This document shows positions 1 to 7,810 of a DNA stretch of 64,000 nucleotides, piece after piece; position 1 is the first letter of the stretch; each line of letters begins with the position of its first letter. Both the position numbers and the translations under genes were made by a program. Source of the DNA: Streptomyces sp. LaPpAH-108 (GTDB lineage: Bacteria; Actinomycetota; Actinomycetes; Streptomycetales; Streptomycetaceae); the NCBI RefSeq assembly GCF_000373625.1, contig NZ_KB891987.1:1127655-1191654 (forward strand), given 5' to 3'. The notes beneath the pieces are model-generated. The model saw nothing but the letters and a program-made list of their open reading frames with translations, was not told where the DNA came from and made no database searches.

Positions 1-1468
1 CCAGCCGGACCGCCTCGCGGTGCACGTCGTCGAAGGCCGCGGCCACCTGGCCGATCTCGTCGCTGGAGTGCACGCCGACGGACTCGACGGAGGTGTCGAC
101 GTCCTGCGGGTCGGACTCGGAGAGCTGCTTGACCAGCTCGGGCAGGCGGTCCTGGGCGACGCGGGTGGCGGTCTCCTGGAGGCGGCGCAGCGAGCGGATC
201 ATGGAGCGGGCCACGACGAAGGCGCCGACCAGCGAGACGCCGAGCACGAGCAGGATCAGCGCACCGGAGAGGATCGCCTCCTGCTCCGAGGTCGACTTCA
301 GCTCACGGGCCTTCTGCTCCATGTCACCGAGCAGCTCGTGCTCGATGTTCTTCATCTGCTGGAGCTTGTTGGTGCTGTCGTCCAGCCAGTCGAGGTAGGA
401 GCGGTTGGGCAGGTTCGCGAAGCCGTTGGGCGCCAGGGCACGCTTGGCGTACTTGTCGGCCGCCTCGATCTGCGGGCTGTCCCCCTCGATCGGTTCGAGA
501 GTGGCCTCCGCGTCGGAGCCGTCGATCTTGCGGAAGATCTTGAGTTCGGACTGCTCGCTGTCGTAGGCCGACTCGCCGTAGAGGCGGTCGTTCGTGGAGA
601 GCTTGCCCTTGCTGCTGGTGTTGGCGGGCAGCGCGGCGGCGATGACGGCCCGCTGCACCGAGGCGTACTCCTTGGCGCTGGAGAACGCGGACAGCGCGCG
701 GGTGCGCTGGATCATCTCCGGGTTGCTGGTCGCCTCGGCCATGTCCTGGGAGAGGTCGATCAGCTGGGTGATCAGCCGGTGGTACGACTCGATGGTCTGG
801 CTGGAGTTGCCCTCGGTGGTGTACGCGTCGCCGCGCACCTTGTTCAGGGTGTCCAGCTGGGCCACCAGGGCGACCACGGTGTCGCGGACACCCTTGAGGT
901 TGCCGTCCTTGCTGGCCGCGTCGATCTGCTCGGCGGTGTCCTCGAAGTTGGTCTTCGCGCGGTCCGACTTGTCGCGGAAGCCCTTGAGGGTGAAGTTCGA
1001 GGCCTTGACGCCGTGCGACATCGGACCGGCGGACTGGTCACGTTCGTCCTGGAGCGCCGCGGCCAGCTCGGTGGCGCGCTGGGTCATCTCCGTCAGCAGC
1101 TTCATGTTGTCGAGCTGCTTGATGTTGTCCATCGAGTCGCCGATGCGCAGGCCACCGAGCGTGGTGGCCGCCACGACCGGCAGCGCCAGCAGCGACACCA
1201 GCCGGGTCGAGATGCGCCAGTTGCGCATCGCCAACCGCGAACCGGGGCCCTCGACGTCCTTGGCGGGCTTCACCGTCGGCGTCGGGGTCACCGAACCAGG
1301 CGTCCCCGACAGCGCGGACGCGCCCGGGCCGCCGGCGCGCTCACCGTTCTCGCCGGACGAGGCCGGAGTCGGGTTCTGGGCGTGCTGGGGCGAGGCACCG
1401 CGGCCGGTCCCGCCGTGCGGCTCCGGCTCGGCCGAAGCGCTGCCATCCCTCTTGAAACGTCCCTGCAC
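1..1468 (-). CDS. cvnA1: Conservon sensor-like histidine kinase CvnA1, N-terminal part (cut by window edge)
   Basis: This is the first gene of a Streptomyces conservon (cvn), a membrane sensor kinase followed by roadblock, DUF742 and GTPase partners. About 489 codons are present and the kinase end lies outside the window. A Pro/Ser/Gly-rich cytoplasmic start (residues 1-80) is followed by a membrane segment (about 87-108), a long extracytoplasmic helical region of the nitrate/nitrite-sensing (NIT) type, a second membrane segment (about 395-415) and a HAMP-like linker ending near VGVHSSDEIGQVAAAFDDV. The GTG at 1468-1466 is chosen because a stop codon overlaps it just upstream. The family assignment comes from the domain order. 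The name cvnA1 rests on gene order next to gltX as I remember it from S. coelicolor. The ligand is unknown. Confidence 0.8.
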   Translation of the reverse strand, partial: MQGRFKRDGSASAEPEPHGGTGRGASPQHAQNPTPASSGENGERAGGPGASALSGTPGSVTPTPTVKPAKDVEGPGSRLAMRNWRISTRLVSLLALPVVAATTLGGLRIGDSMDNIKQLDNMKLLTEMTQRATELAAALQDERDQSAGPMSHGVKASNFTLKGFRDKSDRAKTNFEDTAEQIDAASKDGNLKGVRDTVVALVAQLDTLNKVRGDAYTTEGNSSQTIESYHRLITQLIDLSQDMAEATSNPEMIQRTRALSAFSSAKEYASVQRAVIAAALPANTSSKGKLSTNDRLYGESAYDSEQSELKIFRKIDGSDAEATLEPIEGDSPQIEAADKYAKRALAPNGFANLPNRSYLDWLDDSTNKLQQMKNIEHELLGDMEQKARELKSTSEQEAILSGALILLVLGVSLVGAFVVARSMIRSLRRLQETATRVAQDRLPELVKQLSESDPQDVDTSVESVGVHSSDEIGQVAAAFDDVHREAVRL

Positions 1469-2053
1469 TAGCGTCGCAACCTCTGGACCAGGCGCCCCTC
1501 CGCGCGAACGGCGGGACACGGTGTCGGCGTCTCGGAGAGCGCCCTGAATACGCCCCCCGTGTTGGTCTTGAAGTGACCGGCGCTGGATTCCCCCCTTGTT
1601 CGCACCGCCGCGCGGCGCAGTGTTCGCGCCCCCCGCGCCGGCTCGATCCTGCGGCGGTCCGTGGCATTCCAGCACAGTGCCGGATCTCCAACAAGGCACG
1701 TACCCCGAGCTGTGACCTAGGTGACAGCACGTGGCGGGTGGGACACGAAGCGTGTGAGTCGATCTCCCGCAAAGCGGGCGCATCCCGGCGAACCACCGAC
1801 GGCCGACGGGTGTCCCAGTCGCCATGATCAGGAGCGGAATGGTGGCTTCAGATCACCAATGTCCGTTTCGGCATGCCGAATTGACGGTCGGGATTGACCG
1901 TTTTGTGCATGAGTAAGTGAGCAAACTCACACGTGATTCAGGCGTCGTTCACCTCGGTGGCGGTGAAACGCATGTTTAGCCTGACGCTTTACAGGATGAG
2001 CGGCTCTGCCCACCCGACCGCCCCCCACCACCCGAGGCCACAGGAAGACAACG
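1469..2053. promoter_or_regulatory. Divergent intergenic region between cvnA1 and the 60-residue peptide gene
   Basis: This 585-bp stretch has no convincing gene. It is less GC-rich than its surroundings from about 1850 to 2000, as expected of a promoter region. It holds two TTGAC half-repeats (1881-1885 and 1894-1898) and a TTCACC/GGTGAA inverted repeat with an 8-nt spacer around 1949-1968. It must hold the start signals of both flanking genes. No single -10/-35 pair is convincing. Confidence 0.35.
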
Positions 2054-2236
2054 GTGAAGACGACTCAGATGTTCCAGAAGACCGCCAACCCGCGCCGCAC
2101 CACGCTGGCGCACCTGGAGGACGCCACCGAGCTGTGGGCGCCCGAGCCGCAGGAGCACACCGGCGAGCTGCCCGCGAGCACCGCCAACCCCCGGCGCACC
2201 ATCCTGATGGAGCTGCCCGCCTCCGCCGCCGTCTGA
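2054..2236 (+). CDS. 60-residue peptide with two TANPRRT repeats, function unknown
   Basis: A short gene starts at GTG 2054 behind a GGAAG ribosome-binding site at a suitable distance and ends at TGA 2236. A strong terminator hairpin begins 20 nt later, so the unit looks complete. The product has no signal peptide or membrane segment. It contains the heptapeptide TANPRRT twice, at residues 10-16 and 43-49, each followed by a hydrophobic stretch (TLAHL; ILMEL). The first half is acidic and contains a Trp. A duplicated motif in a small stand-alone gene is typical of peptides recognised by a partner, for example a modified-peptide precursor, a signal or a binding adaptor. No modifying enzyme, protease or exporter is adjacent, so none of these is supported. 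I do not recognise the family. Confidence 0.65.
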   Translation: MKTTQMFQKTANPRRTTLAHLEDATELWAPEPQEHTGELPASTANPRRTILMELPASAAV

Positions 2237-2255
2237 CGAGAGCCGCGGACCGCGC

Positions 2256-2311
2256 ACTGAGCGCGGCCGGGAAGACCACGCACAGCCGTGTTCTTCCCGG
2301 CCGCGCTCAGT
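2256..2311 (+). terminator. Long perfect stem-loop terminator
   Basis: A perfect 20-bp inverted repeat (arms 2256-2275 and 2292-2311) encloses a 16-nt loop that can itself pair at CACG/CGTG. It lies directly downstream of the small peptide gene and is by far the strongest hairpin in this part. There is no U-tract, which is usual in Streptomyces. Confidence 0.8.
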
Positions 2312-2658
2312 CATTTCCGGGCCGCCCCGACGCAGCGGACACGGCTCCGAAAACCGCTAATCCCGCACCCGTGGCCGCGCACCGCATTTTCCCCGCCGCC
2401 GACCGGAAAAGCCACGGAATTTCCCCGCGCCCCCGACGCGTACCCCGGACCCGCGTCCCGCCCCCGCCGGGTACGGCCCGGACCGGCGCCCCCTGCGGCC
2501 GGTGACCGCTCCCGGCCCGCCGAATTCGCAATTCCCCCGGCCCGCTATTCGGCGCCGATAAACTCCACCGCCGCGGGCCACCGGCGAACACCGTGCCGCC
2601 GGAGCGGTTAACCTGGGACGACAGTACGCCGGTTCTCAATGAGAGGCGCAGGAATCCC
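2312..2658 (+). promoter_or_regulatory. Intergenic region upstream of the FAH-family hydrolase
   Basis: This stretch of about 350 bp is very C-rich and shows no coding pattern. A TTAACCT element near 2607-2613, inside the palindrome GGTTAACC, is the best -10 candidate for the downstream operon with gltX. I see nothing else in it. Confidence 0.3.
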
Positions 2659-3444
2659 GTGCGCATCGCCAGGTTCTCCATCGACGGGAACGTAGCCTTC
2701 GGCGCGGTCGAGGGCGACAAGCAGGACGAGCTGGTCCTCGACATCATCAAGGGCATCCCGTTCGCCGACCACGAGCTGTCCGGGACCAAGGTCCCGGTGA
2801 GCAAGGTCAGGCTGCTCCCGCCGGTGCTCCCCAACAAGGTCGTGGCCTTCGGCCGCAACTACGCCGAGCACGCGAAGGAACTGGGCCACGAGGTGCCCGA
2901 CGTCCCCTTCGCCTTCCTCAAGCCCTCCACCTCGGTGATCGGCCCGGGCGACGACATCCAGTACCCCTCCTTCACCGAGGACCTCCAGTACGAGGCCGAG
3001 CTGGCCGTCGTCATCGGCCGCATGTGCCGCGAGGTGCCCCGCGAGCGCGTCAAGGACGTCATCCTCGGCTACACGTGCGCCAACGACCTCACCGCGCGCG
3101 ACGTGCAGCGCCGCGAGAAGCAGTGGGCCCGCGCCAAGGGCTTCGACACCGCCTGCCCGCTCGGCCCGTGGATCGAGACGGACATCGATCTCGCGCGCGC
3201 CAATGACCTCACCGTGCAGCTCACGGTGAACGGCGAACAGCGGCAGCTCGGCCGCACCAGCGAGATGATCCGTCCCATCGAGGACCTGATCGTCAACATC
3301 TCCGAGGCGATGACCCTGCTCCCCGGCGACGTCGTCCTCACCGGCACCCCCGCGGGCGTCGGACCCCTGAACGTCGGCGACGAGGTCGCCGTCACCATCG
3401 AAGGCATCGGCACTCTCACCAACAAGGTTGTCAAGCGTGGCTAG
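2659..3444 (+). CDS. Fumarylacetoacetate hydrolase (FAH) family protein
   Basis: This 261-residue protein has the FAH fold, which catalyses hydrolysis, isomerisation or decarboxylation of 2-keto acids using a bound divalent metal. Visible features are the loop [16 protein letters not shown] after a short N-terminal lobe, acidic metal ligands in [13 protein letters not shown], the [16 protein letters not shown] segment, and the late [13 protein letters not shown] that closes the active site. These match the YcgM-type acylpyruvate hydrolase/oxaloacetate decarboxylase group, so the substrate is probably a small acylpyruvate or oxaloacetate. The start is GTG 2659, with AGGAA six nt upstream. The 3' end overlaps the gltX start by 8 nt, so the two are probably translated from one message. 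The precise substrate cannot be read from sequence. Confidence 0.85.
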   Translation: MRIARFSIDGNVAFGAVEGDKQDELVLDIIKGIPFADHELSGTKVPVSKVRLLPPVLPNKVVAFGRNYAEHAKELGHEVPDVPFAFLKPSTSVIGPGDDIQYPSFTEDLQYEAELAVVIGRMCREVPRERVKDVILGYTCANDLTARDVQRREKQWARAKGFDTACPLGPWIETDIDLARANDLTVQLTVNGEQRQLGRTSEMIRPIEDLIVNISEAMTLLPGDVVLTGTPAGVGPLNVGDEVAVTIEGIGTLTNKVVKRG

Positions 3445-4918
3445 CGCACCTGCCCCCGTACGCGTCCGTTTCTGTCCCTCGCCCACCGGTAACCCCCACG
3501 TGGGCCTGGTGCGCACCGCCCTGTTCAACTGGGCCTTCGCCCGGCACAACGAGGGCACCCTGGTCTTCCGTATCGAGGACACCGACGCGGCCCGCGACTC
3601 CGAGGAGTCGTACAACCAGTTGCTCGACGCCATGCGCTGGCTCGGCTTCGACTGGGACGAGGGCCCGGAGGTCGGCGGCCCGCACGCGCCGTACCGCCAG
3701 TCGCAGCGGATGGACCTCTACCAGGACGTCGCGAGCAAGCTCCTGGACGGCGGCTACGCCTACCACTGCTACTGCTCCCAGGACGAGCTGGACACCCGCC
3801 GCGAGGCCGCCCGCGCCGCGGGCAAGCCCTCGGGCTACGACGGCCACTGCCGCGACCTCACCGCCGAGCAGGTCGAGGAGTACCGGGCGCAGGGCCGCGA
3901 GCCGATCGTCCGCTTCCGGATGCCGGACGAGACGATCACCTTCGACGACCTGGTGCGCGGCGAGATCACCTACCTCCCGGAGAACGTCCCGGACTACGGC
4001 ATCGTGCGCGCCAACGGCGCCCCGCTGTACACCCTGGTGAACCCGGTCGACGACGCGCTGATGGACATCACCCACGTCCTGCGCGGCGAGGACCTGCTCT
4101 CCTCCACCCCGCGCCAGATCGCCCTCTACAAGGCGCTGATGGAGCTGGGCATCGCGCAGCGGATCCCGGCCTTCGGCCACCTGCCGTACGTGATGGGCGA
4201 GGGCAACAAGAAGCTCTCCAAGCGCGACCCGGAGTCGTCGCTCAACCTCTACCGCGAGCGCGGCTTCCTGCCCGAGGGTCTGCTCAACTACCTTTCCCTG
4301 CTGGGCTGGTCGTTCTCGGCGGACCAGGACATCTTCTCGATCGAGGAGATGGTCGCGGCCTTCGAGATCTCGGACGTGAACCCCAACCCGGCGCGCTTCG
4401 ACCTGAAGAAGTGCGAGGCGATCAACGCCGACCACATCCGGCTGCTCGACGTGAAGGACTTCACCGAGCGCTGCGCGCCGTGGCTGAAGGCCCCGTTCGC
4501 GCCCTGGACGCCGGAGGACTTCGACGAGGCCAAGTGGCAGGCGATCGCCCCGCACGCGCAGACCCGTCTGAAAGTGCTCTCCGAGATCACCGACAACGTC
4601 GACTTCCTCTTCCTGCCCGAGCCGGTCTTCGACGAGGCGAGCTGGACCAAGGCGATGAAGGAGGGCTCCGACGCTTTGCTGCGCACCGCCCGCGAGAAGC
4701 TGGAGTCCGCGGACTGGACCTCGGCGGAGTCGCTGAAGGAGGCCGTCCTGGCCGCCGGTGAGGCCCACGGCCTCAAGCTCGGCAAGGCCCAGGCCCCGGT
4801 CCGGGTGGCGGTCACCGGCCGCACGGTCGGCCTGCCGCTGTTCGAGTCCCTGGAGGTCCTGGGCAAGGACACCACGCTGGCCCGGATCGACGCGGCGCTG
4901 GCGAGGCTCGCCGCGTAA
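3437..4918 (+). CDS. gltX: Glutamyl-tRNA synthetase
   Basis: A class I aminoacyl-tRNA synthetase of 493 residues that attaches Glu to tRNA(Glu). Near the N terminus [20 protein letters not shown] holds the HIGH-type motif (PHVG), and [11 protein letters not shown] is the KMSKS-type loop. The rest is the helical anticodon-binding domain. The GTG start at 3437 overlaps the stop of the FAH gene and gives the expected N terminus. Streptomyces are generally thought to lack a glutaminyl-tRNA synthetase and to use a non-discriminating GluRS plus GatCAB, so this enzyme probably also mischarges tRNA(Gln). Genes for both tRNAs lie about 1 kb downstream. A strong hairpin ends the operon. Confidence 0.97.
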   Translation: MASAPAPVRVRFCPSPTGNPHVGLVRTALFNWAFARHNEGTLVFRIEDTDAARDSEESYNQLLDAMRWLGFDWDEGPEVGGPHAPYRQSQRMDLYQDVASKLLDGGYAYHCYCSQDELDTRREAARAAGKPSGYDGHCRDLTAEQVEEYRAQGREPIVRFRMPDETITFDDLVRGEITYLPENVPDYGIVRANGAPLYTLVNPVDDALMDITHVLRGEDLLSSTPRQIALYKALMELGIAQRIPAFGHLPYVMGEGNKKLSKRDPESSLNLYRERGFLPEGLLNYLSLLGWSFSADQDIFSIEEMVAAFEISDVNPNPARFDLKKCEAINADHIRLLDVKDFTERCAPWLKAPFAPWTPEDFDEAKWQAIAPHAQTRLKVLSEITDNVDFLFLPEPVFDEASWTKAMKEGSDALLRTAREKLESADWTSAESLKEAVLAAGEAHGLKLGKAQAPVRVAVTGRTVGLPLFESLEVLGKDTTLARIDAALARLAA

Positions 4919-4934
4919 CGCGCGCCACACCCGG

Positions 4935-4971
4935 CGAGGGGCGGCATCCGGTCACCGGGTGCCGCCCCTCG
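4935..4971 (+). terminator. Terminator after gltX
   Basis: A 12-bp perfect stem (4935-4946 with 4960-4971) continues inward as CCGG/CCGG pairing, 17 nt after the gltX stop. Confidence 0.8.
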
Positions 4972-5026
4972 CTGTCGGTGGCGGGGCCTACGCTGCGGGA
5001 GACTGATCCCGTGGAAAGGCGCCCTC

Positions 5027-5698
5027 ATGCCGATGCCCGCTCGTGACTACACCTGGCTGTTCACCCCCGGAAGCGCGTTCGCGTACGAGGACTCCGGGCC
5101 GACCGGTGTGATCCACGTCGTGGACGGCGGGGAGCTGTCGCTGCCCACCGGCCGCGTGGTCGCCTGCGACCCGTTCGTTTATCTGGGCTCCGGCGACGTC
5201 GAGCCGTTCACGGTCACGGCCGAGCCGGGCCGCTACCGCGTCGAGGCGGCCGTGGCGACCCTCACCGGGCCCGGCGAGGAGCCCTCGGGCACCCCGCACC
5301 TGCGGGTGGCCGCCGCCCGCCTGGTCATACGCGACGAACCGGCCGCCACCTGGGAACCCGCCCTGCTCCCCGGCCAGGACCCCGCCGAACTGGGCGACGA
5401 CGAGTTCTACGGCTACGGCGTCGACGCGGGCACCGGCTGCTTCTACGACGCGTCCGCCGACGGTGCCTTCCCCACGTGCGAGGGCGACGAGGGACCGCTC
5501 TGGGACGCCTTCGAGGACAGCGCGTGGGCCCCGGGGCCGCACCGGGTCGCCTCCCCGGACACCGGCCACGACCTGATCGCCTTCTCCTCCGGCTGGGGCG
5601 ACGGCGCCTACCCGACCTGGATCGGCCGCAACGACCGGGGCGAGATCACCTGCTTCCTCACGGACTTCTTCGTGGTCCCGGACCCGGCGGCGTCCTGA
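5027..5698 (+). CDS. DUF4241 domain-containing protein
   Basis: A soluble 223-residue protein that matches the DUF4241 family along its whole length. Recognisable parts are the N-terminal VVACDPFVYLG, the repeating beta segments (GRYRVEAAVATL, HLRVAAARLVIR), the GTGCFYDASADGAF centre, and the late GWGDGAYPTWIGRNDRGE followed by ITCFLTDFFV. The family is common in actinobacteria and often sits near immunity or toxin-related genes, but no biochemical role is established as far as I know. The ATG at 5027 has GAAAGG about 9 nt upstream; a second in-frame ATG at 5033 is possible. It stands alone between the gltX terminator and the tRNA array promoter. Confidence 0.8.
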   Translation: MPMPARDYTWLFTPGSAFAYEDSGPTGVIHVVDGGELSLPTGRVVACDPFVYLGSGDVEPFTVTAEPGRYRVEAAVATLTGPGEEPSGTPHLRVAAARLVIRDEPAATWEPALLPGQDPAELGDDEFYGYGVDAGTGCFYDASADGAFPTCEGDEGPLWDAFEDSAWAPGPHRVASPDTGHDLIAFSSGWGDGAYPTWIGRNDRGEITCFLTDFFVVPDPAAS

Positions 5699-5761
5699 GT
5701 CCGTCCTGGTCCGTCCCGAGCCCCGGCGAACTCCCCGCGCTGGTCCGTGGGGATACCCGTT

Positions 5762-5790
5762 TTGGAGCCCCGTCCACCTTCGGGTAATGT
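5762..5790 (+). promoter_or_regulatory. Promoter of the tRNA array
   Basis: TTGGAG (5762-5767), 17-bp spacer, TAATGT (5785-5790): a good vegetative-sigma match. It would start transcription near 5797, about 80 nt before the first tRNA. Confidence 0.55.
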
Positions 5791-5878
5791 TCTTCCTGCG
5801 CCGAGGGGAACAGGCCGAAAGGCCGGGCCCCCAGCGCACAAACTAGAACAAGATCCCCATCCGGGGCTTGCGTTCCAG

Positions 5879-5950
5879 TGGCCTATGGTGTAATTGGCAG
5901 CACGACTGATTCTGGTTCAGTTAGTCTTGGTTCGAGTCCAGGTAGGCCAG
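5879..5950 (+). tRNA. tRNA-Gln (anticodon CTG)
   Basis: A 72-nt cloverleaf. The acceptor arms TGGCCTA/TAGGCCA pair fully, with discriminator G. The anticodon stem ACTGA/TCAGT encloses a loop with CTG at 5912-5914, and the T-arm contains GGTTCGAGTCC. CCA is not encoded. First of five co-oriented tRNA genes. Confidence 0.95.
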
Positions 5951-5988
5951 CTCGCAGAGCTCATCTGCACCGCGGATCACATCCGCAA

Positions 5989-6061
5989 GCCCCCGTTGTG
6001 TAGCGGCCTAGCACGCTGCCCTCTCAAGGCAGTAGCGCCGGTTCGAATCCGGTCGGGGGTA
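5989..6061 (+). tRNA. tRNA-Glu (anticodon CTC)
   Basis: A 73-nt cloverleaf. The acceptor stem GCCCCCG pairs with CGGGGGT through a terminal G-U. Anticodon stem CTGCC/GGCAG with loop CTCTCAA gives anticodon CTC. The T-arm is GGTTCGAATCC. It differs from the next two Glu copies by one compensated anticodon-stem pair. Confidence 0.95.
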
Positions 6062-6089
6062 CTGGTTCCGATCACTCGGAATCGCTAGG

Positions 6090-6162
6090 GCCCCCGTTGT
6101 GTAGCGGCCTAGCACGCCGCCCTCTCAAGGCGGTAGCGCCGGTTCGAATCCGGTCGGGGGTA
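6090..6162 (+). tRNA. tRNA-Glu (anticodon CTC), second copy
   Basis: A 73-nt cloverleaf, identical to the previous Glu gene except for the anticodon-stem pair (CCGCC/GGCGG). CCA is not encoded. Confidence 0.95.
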
Positions 6163-6182
6163 CGACTGGTCTAAACCATCAT

Positions 6183-6254
6183 TGGTCTATGGTGTAATTG
6201 GCAGCACGACTGATTCTGGTTCAGTTAGTCTTGGTTCGAGTCCAGGTAGACCAG
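6183..6254 (+). tRNA. tRNA-Gln (anticodon CTG), second copy
   Basis: A 72-nt cloverleaf with acceptor TGGTCTA/TAGACCA. It differs from the first Gln gene only by a compensated C-G to T-A change in the acceptor stem, which shows that the pairing is under selection. Confidence 0.95.
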
Positions 6255-6282
6255 CTCGGACCTGCGGAAACGCAGAGTCCAG

Positions 6283-6355
6283 GCCCCCGTTGTGTAGCGG
6301 CCTAGCACGCCGCCCTCTCAAGGCGGTAGCGCCGGTTCGAATCCGGTCGGGGGTA
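6283..6355 (+). tRNA. tRNA-Glu (anticodon CTC), third copy
   Basis: A 73-nt cloverleaf identical to the second Glu copy. Last gene of the array, followed 9 nt later by a terminator hairpin. Confidence 0.95.
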
Positions 6356-6363
6356 CGCAGTTC

Positions 6364-6393
6364 GAAGGCCCTCCACTTCGGTGGGGGGCCTTC
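6364..6393 (+). terminator. Terminator of the tRNA array
   Basis: A 13-bp stem (6364-6376 with 6381-6393) with one G-U pair, closed by a UUCG tetraloop. Confidence 0.85.
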
Positions 6394-6435
6394 GGCGTAT
6401 CCGGAGGCCCTGCGGGGAGGGCCCCGCGAGCGCCG

Positions 6436-7080
6436 TCACTTCCCCGTGAACCGGCGCCGCGACTCCTCCGCCTCGGCCAGCCGCCTGAGGCTCAGCAGCA
6501 CCGGCTCGTACAGCACGGTGAGTGCCACCGCCGCCTCCATCTGCTCCTCCGCCGAGCCGCCGTAGCGCTCCACCAGGTCCAGATCGGAGCCGGCGATGTC
6601 GCCCATCGCCCGGCCGTACGGCTCCAAGTCCTCGACGGTGCACGGGTATCCGAGCCGGGTGAGTGCCGCGATCGCGCCCACCAGCATCCCGTAGGCGGGC
6701 GCCTCGGCGAGGCCTTCGCCATGACCCCAGCCGAGCCGGCGCACCAGTTCGCCGGCGCGCCGCTCCGCCTCGGCTGCCGCCGGGTCGTCCGCGGCGGGTG
6801 CGGGGCCGTGGGGGAGCGCCCAGACGGCGGTGCCCAGGCGCTCGTTGTGGTCGAGGCCCTCGTCCTGGAGCGCGGCGAGCACCTCGCGGGCCGAGGCCAC
6901 CGTGATGCCGCCCACCTGGATGAGCGCCCGCACCAGACGCAGTCGGCGCAGATGCTCCTCGTCGTACTCCGCCCGGGTCGCCGTGACCCGGCGTCCGGCC
7001 GGGAGCAGCCCCTCGCGCAGGTAGTACTTGATCGTGGCCGTGGAGACCCCGCTGCGCTCGCTCAGCTCCGCCAGTCGCAT
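6436..7080 (-). CDS. MerR family transcriptional regulator
   Basis: A 214-residue regulator with an N-terminal winged helix-turn-helix typical of MerR. MRLAELSERSGVSTATIKYY contains the recognition helix, followed by LREGLLPAGRR and the wing segment YDEEHLRRLRLVRAL, then a coiled linker (QVGGITVASAREVL). The C-terminal 130 residues are a helical sensor region without the Cys cluster of metal-sensing members, so the effector is probably organic or absent. The ATG at 7080 begins exactly at the conserved domain and has GAGGCGG upstream. It is divergent from the DUF4188 gene, with a dyad operator between them, so it probably controls that gene and itself. Confidence 0.88.
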   Translation of the reverse strand: MRLAELSERSGVSTATIKYYLREGLLPAGRRVTATRAEYDEEHLRRLRLVRALIQVGGITVASAREVLAALQDEGLDHNERLGTAVWALPHGPAPAADDPAAAEAERRAGELVRRLGWGHGEGLAEAPAYGMLVGAIAALTRLGYPCTVEDLEPYGRAMGDIAGSDLDLVERYGGSAEEQMEAAVALTVLYEPVLLSLRRLAEAEESRRRFTGK

Positions 7081-7129
7081 ATCCGCCTCGCCTTCGCGCT
7101 TCCTCTTGCGCCCTCCGTTGGAGAGTGTC

Positions 7130-7160
7130 ACTATCCAAGCATGGATAGTTCAGCTATCCA
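7130..7160. promoter_or_regulatory. Dyad operator between the MerR and DUF4188 genes
   Basis: Perfect 8-bp arms ACTATCCA (7130-7137) and TGGATAGT (7142-7149) are separated by 4 nt, and a third half-site CTATCCA follows at 7154-7160. It lies in the short divergent interval where a MerR protein is expected to bind. A TTGGAG at 7118-7123 and GGATAG at 7143-7148 would form a promoter with the 19-bp spacer typical of MerR activation; this pairing is inferred. Confidence 0.6.
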
Positions 7161-7224
7161 ATGCGTGCACGGCAAGAAGGACAGGCGAAAGACAGGCGAG
7201 ACACCGACAGGGAGTGGGGACGTC

Positions 7225-7725
7225 ATGAGCGAGCCGGTCGAGGGGCGTGTGACCGCCGCGGCGGAGGACGAGATCGTCGTCTTCCTCATCGGGCTGCGGA
7301 TCAACAGCTTCACCGCGCTGCGGAGTTGGGTGCCCGCGGCCCGCGCGATGCGGCCGATGATCAAAGAGCTGGAGCGCGAGAAGGAGAACGGACTGCTGGG
7401 ATACCAGGCCCTGCTGGGTTTTCCGCGGGTGGTGTACGTCGTGCAGTACTGGGAGTCCAAGGAGAAGCTGCTCGCCTACGCGTCGGCGCCGGACAAGGAG
7501 CACCGGCCCGCGTGGGGCGAGTTCAACCGGCGGCTGAGGCAGGGCAGGGGCAAGGTCGGCATCTGGCACGAGACGTACGTCGTACCGGCCGGGTCCTACG
7601 AGTCCGTGTACGTGAACATGCCCGCCTTCGGCCTTGGCGCGGCCACGGGTGTCGTGCCGGTGGGGCGGCGGGGCGAGCGTGCGGCCGAGCGGCTCGGCCT
7701 GAAGCGGGAGCCGTCGGCGCCGTGA
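7225..7725 (+). CDS. DUF4188 family protein (monooxygenase-like fold)
   Basis: A 166-residue soluble protein of the DUF4188 family, described as resembling small ferredoxin-like (dimeric alpha/beta barrel) monooxygenases. Visible family segments are EIVVFLIGLRINSFTALRSW, MIKELEREKENGLLGYQ, a VVYVVQYWESKEKLLAYA core and the late GIWHETYVVPAGSYESVYVN. The ATG at 7225 follows a GGGGA. It is the divergent partner of a MerR regulator, an arrangement suggesting induction by a chemical or redox signal. No cofactor-binding motif is visible and the reaction, if any, is unknown. Confidence 0.82.
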   Translation: MSEPVEGRVTAAAEDEIVVFLIGLRINSFTALRSWVPAARAMRPMIKELEREKENGLLGYQALLGFPRVVYVVQYWESKEKLLAYASAPDKEHRPAWGEFNRRLRQGRGKVGIWHETYVVPAGSYESVYVNMPAFGLGAATGVVPVGRRGERAAERLGLKREPSAP

Positions 7726-7810
7726 GCGGTGTCCGGTGCGGGGAGGGCCTGCCGCGGCGTTGAGGCGGGCCCTCCCCGGCCGGTCCGGTGGAGAAGGCGG
7801 AGGGAAACGG

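Noticed and set aside
20..1471. A 483-codon open frame on the plus strand, opposite cvnA1
   Set aside because: It is a by-product of high GC third positions on the opposite strand; its translation is low-complexity Val/Gly/Leu and the minus strand shows the real domains.
1573..1827. An 84-codon frame between cvnA1 and the peptide gene
   Set aside because: No ribosome-binding site, no codon bias matching neighbours, and it lies in the likely divergent promoter region.
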